The notes: generated from the letters alone by a model not told the origin. Positions 34,007-43,305 are shown, numbered from the stretch's first letter. The stretch is 64,000 nucleotides of DNA from CAYNKA01 sp964397655 (GCA_964397655.1 CAYNKA010000001.1:682001-746000); one strand, 5' to 3'. Program-made: numbers and translations.

Positions 34007-34729
34007 GTGAGCCCCATGCTGATCGCCTTCGTCATGATGTGGCGCAGCAGCGAGCTCCGGGCCGACCTCGTCGAGCGGATCTTCTCCGTGAGGAAGGTGA
34101 GGCTCCCCTTCCTCCTCGCGACCTGCTTCCTCATGCTCGCGAGCATCCTCGTCGCGATGGCCCTGTCCCTTCTCATCGGCAGGAGCACGGAACAGTTCCG
34201 CTTCGCCGAGCACTTCTCCTTCTCCGCCGGTTATTTCCCGGCTTGGTTCATGCTTCTTCTCGCCCCCCTGCTCGAGGAACTCGCCTGGCATACCTACGGC
34301 GCCGACTGTCTCAGGGCACGCTTCAGCCTCTTCGCCTCCTCTATGATGTTCGCCGTCTATTGGGCCCTGTGGCACGCGCCCCTTTCCTTCATCAAGGACT
34401 ACTATCACAGCAACCTGGTGGAGACAGGACTGCTCTACACGCTCAACTTCTCCTTCAGCCTCGTCCCCTACGTTCTCATCATGAACTGGCTCGACTACAA
34501 GACCGGCAGAAACATCCTCGTCGCGGTCGTATTCCACGTCACCGTCGGCTTCTTCAACGAGATCTTCGCGACCCATCCTGACAGCAAGGTGATTCAGACC
34601 GGGCTTCTCTTGGTTCTTGCGGTCGTTCTCGCGGTCGAGGATCGGGAGTTCTTCTTCTCGAAGGCAGAAGAAGGCGACGTCGCGGACCGAACGGTCCTTC
34701 TTCCCCGGAGGACGGCATCCGAAATCTGA
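34007..34729 (+). pseudogene. CPBP (CAAX-type) intramembrane protease, N-terminus missing
   Basis: The 240-codon frame is the C-terminal part of a CPBP-family membrane metalloprotease. Motif 1 EELAWHTYG (the EExxxH glutamates), motif 2 WALWHAPLSF (His) and motif 3 VVFHVTVGFFNEIF are present, with about five to six membrane helices. The usual first helices before a GxGPxIAAL-type loop are absent: in frame upstream there is a TGA at 33992, and the readable part starts at GLVSPMLIAFVMMW. The gene is fused out of frame to tetR, consistent with one deletion. A shortened product from the GTG at 34007 or the ATG at 34016 is possible. Confidence 0.7.
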
Positions 34730-34810
34730 GGACTTCGACGAAACGCTTCCTCGCCTTCTCGAGGCCGGACCGTTCCGCCCGAGTCGGCGAGGCCCGCGTA
34801 ACGTCGGAAC

Positions 34811-35731
34811 CTAGGCCTGGGATCCCGGATCGTCGATCACGACGCGGTTCCTGCCCGTTTCCTTCGCTCGGTAGAGAGCGGCGTCCACGCGCTTGATGAC
34901 GGACACCCGGTCGTCTCCTTTCCCGTAGCCCGTCACCCCGAGACTGACCGTGACCGCATCGGCGGTCTCGAAGACAGCGGAAGCGATGTTCGCCCTGAGC
35001 TTCTCCGCGAGAAGTCCGCAATGCCGCGGGTCCGTATCCATGCTCACGATGAGGAATTCCTCCCCGCCCCAGCGCCCCGTGGAATCGGACTTCCTGACGT
35101 TCTCGCTTATCACGGAGGCGATCTTCTTCAGCACTTCGTCGCCGACGAGATGCCCGAAACGGTCGTTGACCAGCTTGAAATGATCTATATCGAGCATGAT
35201 CAGCGAGAACATCCGGCCGTACCGTTCGGCCGCATAGAGCGAATTCTCGAGCACTTCCTCTATCCTGAACCGATTGGAAAGACCCGTCAGGGAATCCGTC
35301 ACGGAGATCTTTTCCAGTTCCTTGTTCTTCAGGGCGAGTTCGGCATGGGCTTCGGCGAGTCTGTTCTGGGTTTCCTTCAATTCCGAGATGTTTACGCCGA
35401 TGGAGTACTTCACGATCCTTCCGTCGGGCCAGGTGATCGCTTTTTCCTGAAGCTGATACCATTTATCGTTTACGGGATTGAATATCTCGAACACGAGGGT
35501 CTTGTCAGAAGGAAGGCCGGTTTCCTCGTCGAGAAGCCGGTCGATCTTGCAGAAATGACAGGGTTTCTCCTCGCCGAAGATCAGTTTGTGGCAGGTCTGC
35601 CCGATCAGATTTCCCCTCCCCTGGATCATGGTCCTGTTCATGTACACGATCTCGTAATTCGCGACGTCCACGACGTAGATTTCGAAAGGGATGATGTCGA
35701 ACAGGGATTTGAAAAGGTCGCTTTCGATCAT
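34811..35731 (-). CDS. PAS-GGDEF diguanylate cyclase
   Basis: Makes the second messenger cyclic di-GMP. The 306 residues have a PAS domain (about 1-115) with a TCHKLIFGEEKPCHFC Cys/His cluster, a short coiled linker, and a GGDEF domain from about 140 with RWGGEEFLIV as active site and RKSD five residues before it, the RxxD inhibitory site. Both suggest an active, product-inhibited enzyme. It overlaps the CheY-like gene by 4 bases and is the last gene of the CheA/CheX/CheY operon. Confidence 0.92.
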   Translation of the reverse strand: MIESDLFKSLFDIIPFEIYVVDVANYEIVYMNRTMIQGRGNLIGQTCHKLIFGEEKPCHFCKIDRLLDEETGLPSDKTLVFEIFNPVNDKWYQLQEKAITWPDGRIVKYSIGVNISELKETQNRLAEAHAELALKNKELEKISVTDSLTGLSNRFRIEEVLENSLYAAERYGRMFSLIMLDIDHFKLVNDRFGHLVGDEVLKKIASVISENVRKSDSTGRWGGEEFLIVSMDTDPRHCGLLAEKLRANIASAVFETADAVTVSLGVTGYGKGDDRVSVIKRVDAALYRAKETGRNRVVIDDPGSQA

Positions 35732-36111
35732 TTCGTGCGTCCGTATTTCACGAAGACGTTTTCCATGGTCTCACGGAGGATTTCGGGTTTCACCGGCTTC
35801 ATGACGTAGCCTTTCGCTCCCGCATCTATCGATTCGATGACCATCTGCTCCTGGCCGTGCGAGGTGATCATGATGACGAGCGCGTCCGGGGCCAGTTTCA
35901 TGATCCGTCTCACGACTTCTATTCCGCTGATGTCCGGGAGGGTGATGTCCACCGTCACGAGATCGGGGGAGAGTTCCCTGAACCGCTCCACCGCCTCCTC
36001 CCCCTTCAAGGCGGTTCCCACGACCCGATGGCCGAGGTCTTCGATCAACTGAGAAAGCTTGCGCACCGTGATGAGCGAATCGTCCACGACGAGAACGCTT
36101 CTACCGTTCAT
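35728..36111 (-). CDS. CheY-like single-domain response regulator
   Basis: Phosphoacceptor protein of 127 residues with the full receiver set: Asp10 and Asp11 (VVDDS), phosphorylation site Asp55 (VTVDITLPD), Thr/Ser in MITSHG and the conserved Lys in VMKPVKPE. It resembles CheY proteins of chemotaxis. It overlaps the CheX-like gene by one base (TAATG) and the cyclase by four, so it should link the CheA-like sensor to cyclic di-GMP production or to the flagellar switch. Confidence 0.93.
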   Translation of the reverse strand: MNGRSVLVVDDSLITVRKLSQLIEDLGHRVVGTALKGEEAVERFRELSPDLVTVDITLPDISGIEVVRRIMKLAPDALVIMITSHGQEQMVIESIDAGAKGYVMKPVKPEILRETMENVFVKYGRTK

Positions 36112-36668
36112 TACTTTTCCTCTATATCCAGTTTCGTGCCGTAATTGGTTCCGGGAGTTATGCAGATGATCGTCAAAAGACCGAAGTTCGTGGAGATGTC
36201 GGCGGTGAACAGCTCCGAATTCTTGTATCGAAGGATGCTCTTCGCCTCGCTGATGATGATCGGCGTCGAGAGATTGAAGGCGTAACCCGGTTGTTGGAAA
36301 TCCACGAGCGCGTTGCCTACCACGATGTTGATCATGTCGCCGGCCGTTTCTTCGAGAAGCGCCGCGTACTCCTCGGGCGCAATCCGAATCCCCTGCGAAT
36401 ACACCTTGAAAATCCGGTCGAGCAGGGCCTTCTCGAAGGAGAAGGCGGCGATCATCCTGAACTGGTCCTCGATGGTGATGATGGAGGTGATGTTCCTGAG
36501 ATCGAGCTTCTCGATGCTGCCGGGATTCACGGCGGCGCCAGGAACGCTCATGCCGATCTCCGTCTCGAGGAACGAACGGGCCCGCGATACGAGGGATTCG
36601 AGGAATTTCGCCCTCTCCTCCCCGGTGGGGACCAGGGGCCTTTTCCTCTCGTCGGGATGGGGTATCAT
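36111..36668 (-). CDS. CheX-like CheY-phosphatase
   Basis: Member of the CheC/CheX/FliY phosphatase group, which removes phosphate from CheY. The 185 residues show the single-copy CheX form. The key helix reads LLEETAGDMINIVVGNALVDF (about 105-125), where CheX normally has E-x-x-N; here Asp111 and Asn114 occupy these places, so the acid is Asp instead of Glu. The remaining strand pattern (FNLSTPIIISEA) fits. It lies between the CheA-like sensor (ATGA overlap) and the CheY gene (TAATG). Confidence 0.8.
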   Translation of the reverse strand: MIPHPDERKRPLVPTGEERAKFLESLVSRARSFLETEIGMSVPGAAVNPGSIEKLDLRNITSIITIEDQFRMIAAFSFEKALLDRIFKVYSQGIRIAPEEYAALLEETAGDMINIVVGNALVDFQQPGYAFNLSTPIIISEAKSILRYKNSELFTADISTNFGLLTIICITPGTNYGTKLDIEEK

Positions 36669-39337
36669 ACGAAAACCTCCGAATCCGGGATCGAGACCCG
36701 GATCTCAGTACCTCGGCTCGGAGCGGTCCGTATCTCTATCCTGCCTCCGAGCCTGTCGACTTCGGCGCCGAGGGCGGACAATCCGAAGCCCCGCCCGGCC
36801 TGCATGTCCGCTTCCGCCCGAGTGGAAAGCCCTCCCCTGAAAAGCAGGTTCACGAGGATCTCCTGCGGTATGGTGCCCGAATCGTCGGAAGAAAGCAAGC
36901 CTTTTTCCAGGGCCAGGCACCGGATCGCTTCGAGGTCGATCCCCCTTCCGTCGTCGGCCGCAAGGATGACGAGCTCGCCGCCCTCGTAATCGATCCGGAG
37001 GGACACGGTCCCCGCCTCCTCCTTTCCGTGTCGGCGTCGGGTCTCGGGATCTTCGATTCCGTGAACCACCGCGTTCCTGAACACGTGGATGAAACTCATC
37101 GCGAGCGCTTCGTATCTCGTTCGCGCGATCCGGACGTTCCTCCCCTCCACTTCGAAGGGCCGGAGGATCTTCTCCGATTTTTCCGCCAGCTCGCGGGTAT
37201 AGGAGGGAAAGGCCGAGAACAAATCGAAAATTCGGACGCTCCTCAGCCTTCGGACGACGGAGAGCTCCTCTTCGACGCCGAGAGACTTCACGGCCCCGGG
37301 TGCGGCGAGGAGCTTCGCCGCGAGGCTTTCGATGCGGGCGAGATCCTCCGGTTCCAGGGCCGTCATGTTCCGCGAGAAAAAACCGTCCTTTCCGAAGAAC
37401 TTCCCGAGGATTTCCCGATCCTTGCGAAATGCCTCCGCGATTTCCTCGGTTCCAAGGGCGTCGCGGATAACGTCGAGGGAAAGCCCGGCTCTCGGGTCGT
37501 CCCTCAATCCGCCGAGCCGTTCCTCGCAGCGGTGAAGGACCTGAGGCGTGTAAACCGAGTCCATCTGCAGAAACAGGCCTTTGAACGTATGGACGTGACG
37601 GAACAGTTCACGGACGACGTCGCCGGGCGCTTTTCGCGAGGCGAGAACGGACTCCGCGTCACGCTCCAGGAAAGCGGCGAAGGAATCCGTGATTTCCCGG
37701 AAGAATCCGCTGTTGCTCAAGGAATTGACGACGAACCGCAGAGTCTGCTGTTCCCTGGCGATTTTTTCCTCCAGTTCCTTCTTGTACGTGACATCGCTCA
37801 ATACGAGCATCATTTCCCCGCTCTCGAGGTTCCTGAAACGCACGCCGATCCTTCTCCCGCCGATTCCGAGTTCCGCCGGGAGGAGATCCAGCAGTATCCG
37901 CCTTCGATAATCGTCCTCGGTCGCGAAGAACCGTTCAAGGGCGCTCTTGAAGAGCCCGGCCCCCGGTCCGTCTCCGGGATAGAGCAGTTCGTCGATCCGC
38001 AGGCCCCCGATCCTCCTCCCGAAGAGGATCTCGCATTCCCTGCTGTATTCCGGTTTGACGAGAAAGTCAGGTCCGAAAGAAAGAAGACCCTCGCCGATGT
38101 TGTCGAAGAGCGCGCGGAGTTCCTCGGTCCTGATCCGGATCTTGCTTTCAAGGTCCTCGGTGTACTCCCGGATGGTGGACATCATGGCGTTGAAGGCCGA
38201 GGTGAGGGATCCGATCTCGTCGCCGGAGCGAACGGGAAGAGCCTCGACCTTCTGTCCCGCGGTGAACTCCTGCGCGTATCGGGTGAGGACGGAAAGGGGA
38301 CCGAGCACGATCCGCCTGAGCGCGACGAGGAGGAGCGCCGCCAATACCGCGAGGGAGAAGGCGGACATGAGGATAATGGGAAGAAAGTCCCGGACCCCGA
38401 GAATGTCCCGGAAATCGACGAGGACGAGGATGAACCAGCCGATGTCCGGCAGGTACGCCGCCGAGCATATCTTTCCGCCGTCGTCGAAATCGAGCCTCAG
38501 AGTCCTGACCTCCGTCCCTCCCCGGACGAGGTCCTCCATGGCCGCTCGAAGAGCGGACCTGTCGGCCTCCGCGGGAACGAGCCGAAAGACGGTGCTCCGT
38601 TCGCTCACGTCTTTCGAGATCGTGCTCTTGTCGATGAGATCGGCGCGCGGATGGGCCTGAATCGCGCCGTCGCGGCTCACGAGGACGGGTGTCACGCCGT
38701 TTCCGGCGCTCGCTATGAGATCACGGATGAAATTCTCCAGGGACAACCCGGTCCCCGCGAGACCGAGGACCTTTCCGTTCTTCCGGAGCACGACGTTTAT
38801 CCAGATTTTCGTCTCTTTGACCGCCTTGTCGTAATTCACGTTCAAGGCGTAATCCTGCACCTTCTCGACGGTGGAAAAATACCAGGAGTCCGCGGCGGAG
38901 GAACGATCGACCGCGTATTGCAGCTCTTTGCCGGAATAGGTCCCCGCCCCGTCGTTGAAGTAATAATTCCCTGAACGATGGATCACGAAAAAATAGCTCC
39001 TGTCCGAGAAATACTTCTTGTACTGTTCCAATTCCGCGATGGCGGCTTTCCTGAGTTCCGGCTCGTTCTCGTTCTCGGCCCAGGCTTTCAGCAGGTCCGT
39101 ATCCGCCATCTTGCGCGCCAGGGTCGTCTCCCTCCGTATCGGCGCCGAAATGACGGCCTTTTCCTTCAGGACGAACTGTTCCGAAAACTCCTTGCCGAGC
39201 CTTCGGGTGATCGAGTTCAAGGATCCGAAAAAAACGAGAAAGGTCGCGAAGCTGACGATCACGTATACGGCCACGACCACGCGCAGAAATTTCCGTTGAA
39301 GACTCCTCAGGCCTGCCACTGGACCCTCCGGCGCCAT
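36665..39337 (-). CDS. CheA-like membrane sensor kinase (Cache-HAMP-PAS-Hpt-HATPase)
   Basis: Large signal-transducing kinase. The start is the ATG at 39337 (MAPEGPVAGLRS) or the GTG at 39319, which has GGAGGG 5 bases upstream; the long upstream open frame is Arg/Pro-rich shadow. From 39337, 890 residues: membrane helix about 19-41, an extracellular Cache-type sensor (about 45-300), helix about 310-330, HAMP (about 330-385), PAS (about 400-510), an Hpt helix bundle with HTFKG as the phosphorylated His, and a CheA-type HATPase with HVFRNAVVHGIEDPETRRRH, DDGRGID and GRGFGLS. No CheW-like domain is visible, so it is not a classical array CheA. It heads the four-gene operon ending in the cyclase. 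Confidence 0.85.
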   Translation of the reverse strand: MAPEGPVAGLRSLQRKFLRVVVAVYVIVSFATFLVFFGSLNSITRRLGKEFSEQFVLKEKAVISAPIRRETTLARKMADTDLLKAWAENENEPELRKAAIAELEQYKKYFSDRSYFFVIHRSGNYYFNDGAGTYSGKELQYAVDRSSAADSWYFSTVEKVQDYALNVNYDKAVKETKIWINVVLRKNGKVLGLAGTGLSLENFIRDLIASAGNGVTPVLVSRDGAIQAHPRADLIDKSTISKDVSERSTVFRLVPAEADRSALRAAMEDLVRGGTEVRTLRLDFDDGGKICSAAYLPDIGWFILVLVDFRDILGVRDFLPIILMSAFSLAVLAALLLVALRRIVLGPLSVLTRYAQEFTAGQKVEALPVRSGDEIGSLTSAFNAMMSTIREYTEDLESKIRIRTEELRALFDNIGEGLLSFGPDFLVKPEYSRECEILFGRRIGGLRIDELLYPGDGPGAGLFKSALERFFATEDDYRRRILLDLLPAELGIGGRRIGVRFRNLESGEMMLVLSDVTYKKELEEKIAREQQTLRFVVNSLSNSGFFREITDSFAAFLERDAESVLASRKAPGDVVRELFRHVHTFKGLFLQMDSVYTPQVLHRCEERLGGLRDDPRAGLSLDVIRDALGTEEIAEAFRKDREILGKFFGKDGFFSRNMTALEPEDLARIESLAAKLLAAPGAVKSLGVEEELSVVRRLRSVRIFDLFSAFPSYTRELAEKSEKILRPFEVEGRNVRIARTRYEALAMSFIHVFRNAVVHGIEDPETRRRHGKEEAGTVSLRIDYEGGELVILAADDGRGIDLEAIRCLALEKGLLSSDDSGTIPQEILVNLLFRGGLSTRAEADMQAGRGFGLSALGAEVDRLGGRIEIRTAPSRGTEIRVSIPDSEVFV

Positions 39338-39441
39338 TCTATCACGAAAATATCCTGACTGCGAATCGGAAAAACCTCGCTTCGATATCGCAGGACGGTC
39401 CGAAGGGTCGCTGGACCGTTCCCAACGACGACGCGAAGGAT

Positions 39442-40863
39442 TCACCGCAGCGCAGCCTCGAGCCCCTCCCTCAGCCTGCCGGCCGCTTCGGCCTTCCGTT
39501 TTTCCAGCCTGGATCGGACCGGGGGCAGGGACGCGGCCTTTCTCACCAGGATCTGACCCGCGAGCCGGTAGGCGCTGTCCTTCGTCGCGAGAAGCTCCAC
39601 TGCGGGATCGAGGACCTCGGGTCCGGCTCCGTCGGCCAGGGCCGCCCCGATAGCGTCCAGCTCCGGACCGAGGAGGAGCTTTTTCCCGTCCTCGGCTCCG
39701 ACGCCGACGAGGATGCCGAGTTCCTCCCTCGCCTCGCGCGCCGCCGCGGAGCCGGGCGCCAGGAGGATGCACCTTTCGAGGACGGTCCTTTCAGTTCCGA
39801 AGCCGTGGCCGCCGGCTCCCTTCTTCATGGCGCGCCAGAGGTGATGATAGAAGCCTTGAAAATCCCGATACCTCGATTCCAAGGCGACGAGACGTTCCAT
39901 GGATCCTGCCTTCCCGGTTTCCGCGTCGCAGGCCGCTACGAGGAAGTCGAGGTAGGTTCCCCCTTCCGCGCAGGTCACGAAGGCGAAGACCGCGGAGGCC
40001 TCGGCGAAATCGCCCCTCGTGAAGAGTTCCGCGCCGGTGAGGACGGCGGCCGCCGAAGCGACTCCCGTCCCCTCCCGCGGACATAGAACGGAAAGCCGTT
40101 TCTTCGCCTCCGCGAGGCCCGCGAGGACCGCCGAGTCGGGGAGTCCCGCATGGAAGCGCCGGCGGTCGAGTTCCTCGAAAGCGGCGGCCACGGCCTCGGG
40201 CAGCCTCCCGATTCTCTCATAGAGGACCGATTCCTCGAGGCCCGCGCCCGCCGCATAGCCGAAACGTGCGCGCCGATCCTTCATCCTCGCGATCGCGTCG
40301 GCGAACCTTCCTTTCTCCGCGAGGAGTCGTGCGTGAATCGTCATGTCCTCCGCGGTCATCGTCCTCGACGCGCCGGTCTTCTCCGCCTCGAAGATCCCGA
40401 GGGCCTCGTCCTTCTTCCCGAGAGCGGCGAGGGCCTTCGCCTTGACGAAGACTGCGCCGATCCGGTCGCCCTCCTTCCGCCTGCGGGAGGAAGCGATGGC
40501 CCTGTCCGCGGCCTCGACGCTCGCGTCGAAGGCCCTTGACCTGAGGCGCAGCTCGGCGAGGTTCGCGTGGAAAAGGTAGAGTAGCCCATGATCGCGGCAT
40601 CCCCGTGCGAGGACCTCTCCCCGTTCGAGATGGGTGGCGGCCCTCGAGAGTTCTCCTGCGGCGAGATACAGGGCGCCGAGCTCCGTCTTGAGCTCGAGCC
40701 TGTCCGGAAATCTCCGGTCCAGTGCCTCGAGTTCACGCACGAGGGTCGCGCCGCGATACCCGGCAGCGGCGGCGTCCAGAGCCGCCTTGAACTCCGCGTC
40801 GGAGGAACAGGACGGGAGAAATGGTGCGAGACAAAGAATCGCGAGCAGCCGAACCGCCGACAA
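39442..40863 (-). CDS. TPR-rich lipoprotein
   Basis: Exported, lipid-anchored scaffold of 473 residues. The start is a TTG at 40863 with AAGGAGG 9 bases upstream. A signal sequence ends in the lipobox LPSC at about residue 19. Helical repeats of TPR type follow (LELKTELGALYLAAGELSRAATHLERGE, IGAVFVKAKALAALGKKDEALGIFE). Function unknown. It lies alone between the sensor operon and the divergent lacI gene. Confidence 0.8.
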   Translation of the reverse strand: MSAVRLLAILCLAPFLPSCSSDAEFKAALDAAAAGYRGATLVRELEALDRRFPDRLELKTELGALYLAAGELSRAATHLERGEVLARGCRDHGLLYLFHANLAELRLRSRAFDASVEAADRAIASSRRRKEGDRIGAVFVKAKALAALGKKDEALGIFEAEKTGASRTMTAEDMTIHARLLAEKGRFADAIARMKDRRARFGYAAGAGLEESVLYERIGRLPEAVAAAFEELDRRRFHAGLPDSAVLAGLAEAKKRLSVLCPREGTGVASAAAVLTGAELFTRGDFAEASAVFAFVTCAEGGTYLDFLVAACDAETGKAGSMERLVALESRYRDFQGFYHHLWRAMKKGAGGHGFGTERTVLERCILLAPGSAAAREAREELGILVGVGAEDGKKLLLGPELDAIGAALADGAGPEVLDPAVELLATKDSAYRLAGQILVRKAASLPPVRSRLEKRKAEAAGRLREGLEAALR

Positions 40864-40999
40864 GTACGCGAACCTCCTTCCGGTGTAGAATACGCAGCAT
40901 TCTTCGTCGGCGATTCACGGCGAAAGCATAACCGAGAAAAACGCTGCTGTTTCGGACGGGGGTTGCCCACCTTAGTGCGGAAGGAACAAAAGAAAAAGA

Positions 41000-41027
41000 T
41001 TGACAATCGGGATTCTGATGTTAAAAT
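41000..41027 (+). promoter_or_regulatory. Promoter of the lacI-organosulfate operon
   Basis: Perfect TTGACA (41000-41005), a 16-base spacer and TAAAAT (41022-41027). The start point would fall at about 41034, inside the first LacI-type operator. The gap 40864-41118 holds this promoter and two operators and otherwise nothing I can recognise. Confidence 0.75.
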
Positions 41028-41029
41028 GA

Positions 41030-41047
41030 TATGCATACGATTGCATA
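41030..41047. promoter_or_regulatory. LacI-type operator 1
   Basis: TATGCA-N6-TGCATA with CG at the exact centre, the hallmark of LacI-family operators. It covers the predicted transcription start. Confidence 0.7.
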
Positions 41048-41094
41048 AACAGCGATGATTTCCTTTCATCCGAAGGAAACCTTGGAACTGCTCA

Positions 41095-41108
41095 TGCATA
41101 CGAATGCA
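41095..41108. promoter_or_regulatory. LacI-type operator 2
   Basis: TGCATACGAATGCA, arms TGCAT/ATGCA around a central CG, sharing ATGCATACGA with operator 1, 65 bases downstream. It overlaps the ribosome site of lacI. Two such sites allow looping or roadblock repression. Confidence 0.7.
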
Positions 41109-41118
41109 AGGACAAAGA

Positions 41119-42168
41119 ATGATAACGTCCAAGGAATTGGCCAAGCTGGCGGGAGTCTCCCAATCTACGGTTTCCCGGGCCCTGAACGACAGCCCCCTCA
41201 TATCCGGCGACGTAAAACAAAGGATACAGAAACTTGCCAAGAAACACCGGTTCGAAATGAACTCGCAGGCGAAAAGCCTGAGGACGTCCCGCACGGATAC
41301 CATAGGCATCCTGTTTCCCCGCTTCTTCATGAATCTCAGCACCAATCTCTATTTCACCCATCTTTACGACTCCCTGCAGGCGGAGCTTTCCGCCTACGAC
41401 TACGACCTCCTGGTGATCTACGACGCCAAGCGCCCCGATCACCTCAGTCCGTTGGAAAAGGTCATCAAACGCAGGAAGGTAGACGGAATCATTCTGGTCA
41501 AATCGGACCTCACGCCCGAAGAGATGGACATCCTGGAAAAAAGCGGCCTTCCCTACGTTTCCGTCTTCTGCGACGATTTTTCGGAAGAAGGAAAATCGAG
41601 ATACGCGATCAACACCTATTACGGCGGCGTTTCTGCCGGGGCCTATTTTTCGCGATTCAGGGACTACCTTCCCCTCTACGTCGGCTCGCTCATGGACAGC
41701 TCGGACTCTTCCAACCGCCTGTCGGGGTTCCGGCAGGGCCTGACGTCGCAGGGATGGGGCGGCGGCCCCATCGCGACGATCACAACTGAAATGTCCGTCC
41801 CCGCGGCCTACAGGATCGTCATGGACAACGCGGAGTGCTTCAAGGAAAAACGATCGGTCTATGTCTACAACGACATGATGGCCTGCGGCATGCTGATGGC
41901 CTTGAAGGACCTGCATATAGCAGTTCCCGAGCACATCCAACTGATCAGCAACGACGACATACCGCTCGCCGGTTGGATGACTCCGCAGTTGTCGACGCTG
42001 CGCTTCCCCACGAAACAGCTCATCAAGATCGCCTGCCAGCGCCTGGTGCGTGAAATCATCAGCGGCAATCTGGAAAAGGAGAATCTGCAATTGTCCCCGG
42101 AACTGATTCTGCGGGGAACGACCCGGACGGGAGGAGCGCGGAGATTCAATGAAGCGAAGCCTGCTTGA
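41119..42168 (+). CDS. LacI-family transcriptional repressor
   Basis: Probable sugar- or ester-responsive repressor of its own operon. The start is the ATG at 41119 (MITSKELAKLAGVSQSTVSRAL), with AAGGA upstream; the ATG at 41104 lies on operator 2. The 349 residues have the LacI helix-turn-helix and hinge (1-55) and a periplasmic-binding-protein-like core starting TDTIGILFPRFF and ending with the typical WMTPQLSTLRFPTKQL. The effector is unknown; by context, an organosulfate or its desulfated product. It precedes the binding protein gene by 49 bases containing a hairpin. Confidence 0.9.
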   Translation: MITSKELAKLAGVSQSTVSRALNDSPLISGDVKQRIQKLAKKHRFEMNSQAKSLRTSRTDTIGILFPRFFMNLSTNLYFTHLYDSLQAELSAYDYDLLVIYDAKRPDHLSPLEKVIKRRKVDGIILVKSDLTPEEMDILEKSGLPYVSVFCDDFSEEGKSRYAINTYYGGVSAGAYFSRFRDYLPLYVGSLMDSSDSSNRLSGFRQGLTSQGWGGGPIATITTEMSVPAAYRIVMDNAECFKEKRSVYVYNDMMACGMLMALKDLHIAVPEHIQLISNDDIPLAGWMTPQLSTLRFPTKQLIKIACQRLVREIISGNLEKENLQLSPELILRGTTRTGGARRFNEAKPA

Positions 42169-42194
42169 ATTCACCGAGGGTGAATGAAGGCTTC
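42156..42194 (+). promoter_or_regulatory. Hairpin between lacI and the binding-protein gene
   Basis: Inner stem ATTCACC/GGTGAAT around GAG (42169-42185) and outer stem GAAGCC/GGCTTC. It covers the lacI stop and has no T run. It probably blocks decay or marks a processing site before the binding-protein message. Confidence 0.55.
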
Positions 42195-42217
42195 ATATAA
42201 AAAGCAGGAGGAATGTC

Positions 42218-43294
42218 ATGAAGAAACATGTGCTGCCGGCGTTCATGCTCATCGCAGTCTTGGCTGCGATGAGTACGAATCTGTTCGCCGCGGGTTCGAA
42301 GGAATCGGGGGGTCCCGTAAAAATCAGAGTGGGAACCATGCCCAACCATATCGGAGTCCCGATCCAATACGCCGCCGAGAAGGGCCTGTACAAGAACGCC
42401 GGTCTGGACGTGGAGGTGATCCTGTTCCCCACGGGCGCCCCCATCAACGAGGCCCTCTCCGCGGAAAAGATCGATCTCGCCGGCAGCGGCATGGCTTCCG
42501 TGTTCGCCCTGGCATCGGGAGACGCGTACTGGCTGGGCGATTACGTCAAGACGGTCGCGGGCCTGGGCGTCTATGTACGGCCCAACAGCCCCGTCCTGAA
42601 GGAAAAAGGGAATTTCCCGGGAAAGCCAAACGTGTACGGAAGCAGGGAAACCGTGAAAGGCTTGGTGATTCTCGGAGCGCTCGGAACTTCGGACCAGTTC
42701 GAGGCCGTCGCCTGGGCGCAGGGCTTCGGCCTGACCGGGAACGAGATCAAAATGCTGAACATGGACCGAGGACCGGCGGTGCAGGCCTTCAAGACGGGCC
42801 AGGGGGACGCCATCGCCTGCGGAGGTCCGCCCTACAACTACGAGCTCGAAGCGGCGGGATTCGTTCTGGCTGCCGGCCTTACCGACGTTTCGGGAATGGA
42901 CATCGCCGACGGCATGCTCGGGCGCAAGAAGTTCGTGGACGCGCATCCCGAAGCGGTGAGGAAGTTCGTCGAGGTGACCTATTCGGTCGTCGATCAGCTG
43001 TACGCCTCCGACAAGATGCTCGCGGACTATGCCATGGATTTCTACAACAAGAACGGGAAGAACTATACGCCGAAGATGATGCAGGGCGAGATCAACGACA
43101 AGGATTACATCGGCAAAGCGACGATCTCGTCGCCGGATTATCGTTTCGGTTCCACCATGGTAGGAATGGGCGGCTTCTACGTGAAGGGAGGAAAAATCGA
43201 GCCGGATTTGGAGAAGAACATCTCCTCCAGCCTGAGGCCCGACTTCCTCGAGAAGATCTACGGAATCACGATAAAGAAATTCGCCAACAAGTAG
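42218..43294 (+). CDS. ABC transporter substrate-binding protein (SsuA/NMT1-like)
   Basis: Periplasmic solute receptor for an importer of the nitrate/sulfonate/taurine class. The 358 residues start with a signal peptide (1-24, ending LFA) and show the NMT1/SsuA fold: KIRVGTMPNHIGVPIQYAAEKGLYKNAGLDVEVI, then VDAHPEAVRKFVEV. The context with a sulfatase suggests a sulfated organic ligand. GGAGGAATGTC precedes the ATG. The gene is flanked on both sides by RNA hairpins, which would give more binding protein than permease. Confidence 0.9.
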   Translation: MKKHVLPAFMLIAVLAAMSTNLFAAGSKESGGPVKIRVGTMPNHIGVPIQYAAEKGLYKNAGLDVEVILFPTGAPINEALSAEKIDLAGSGMASVFALASGDAYWLGDYVKTVAGLGVYVRPNSPVLKEKGNFPGKPNVYGSRETVKGLVILGALGTSDQFEAVAWAQGFGLTGNEIKMLNMDRGPAVQAFKTGQGDAIACGGPPYNYELEAAGFVLAAGLTDVSGMDIADGMLGRKKFVDAHPEAVRKFVEVTYSVVDQLYASDKMLADYAMDFYNKNGKNYTPKMMQGEINDKDYIGKATISSPDYRFGSTMVGMGGFYVKGGKIEPDLEKNISSSLRPDFLEKIYGITIKKFANK

Positions 43295-43305
43295 ATCATC
43301 CGCTT

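Noticed and set aside
36665..39772. N-terminal extension of the CheA-like sensor to 39772
   Set aside because: The first 145 codons are Arg/Pro/Gly-rich and run antisense through the TPR lipoprotein gene; membrane helix and likely starts lie at 39337/39319.
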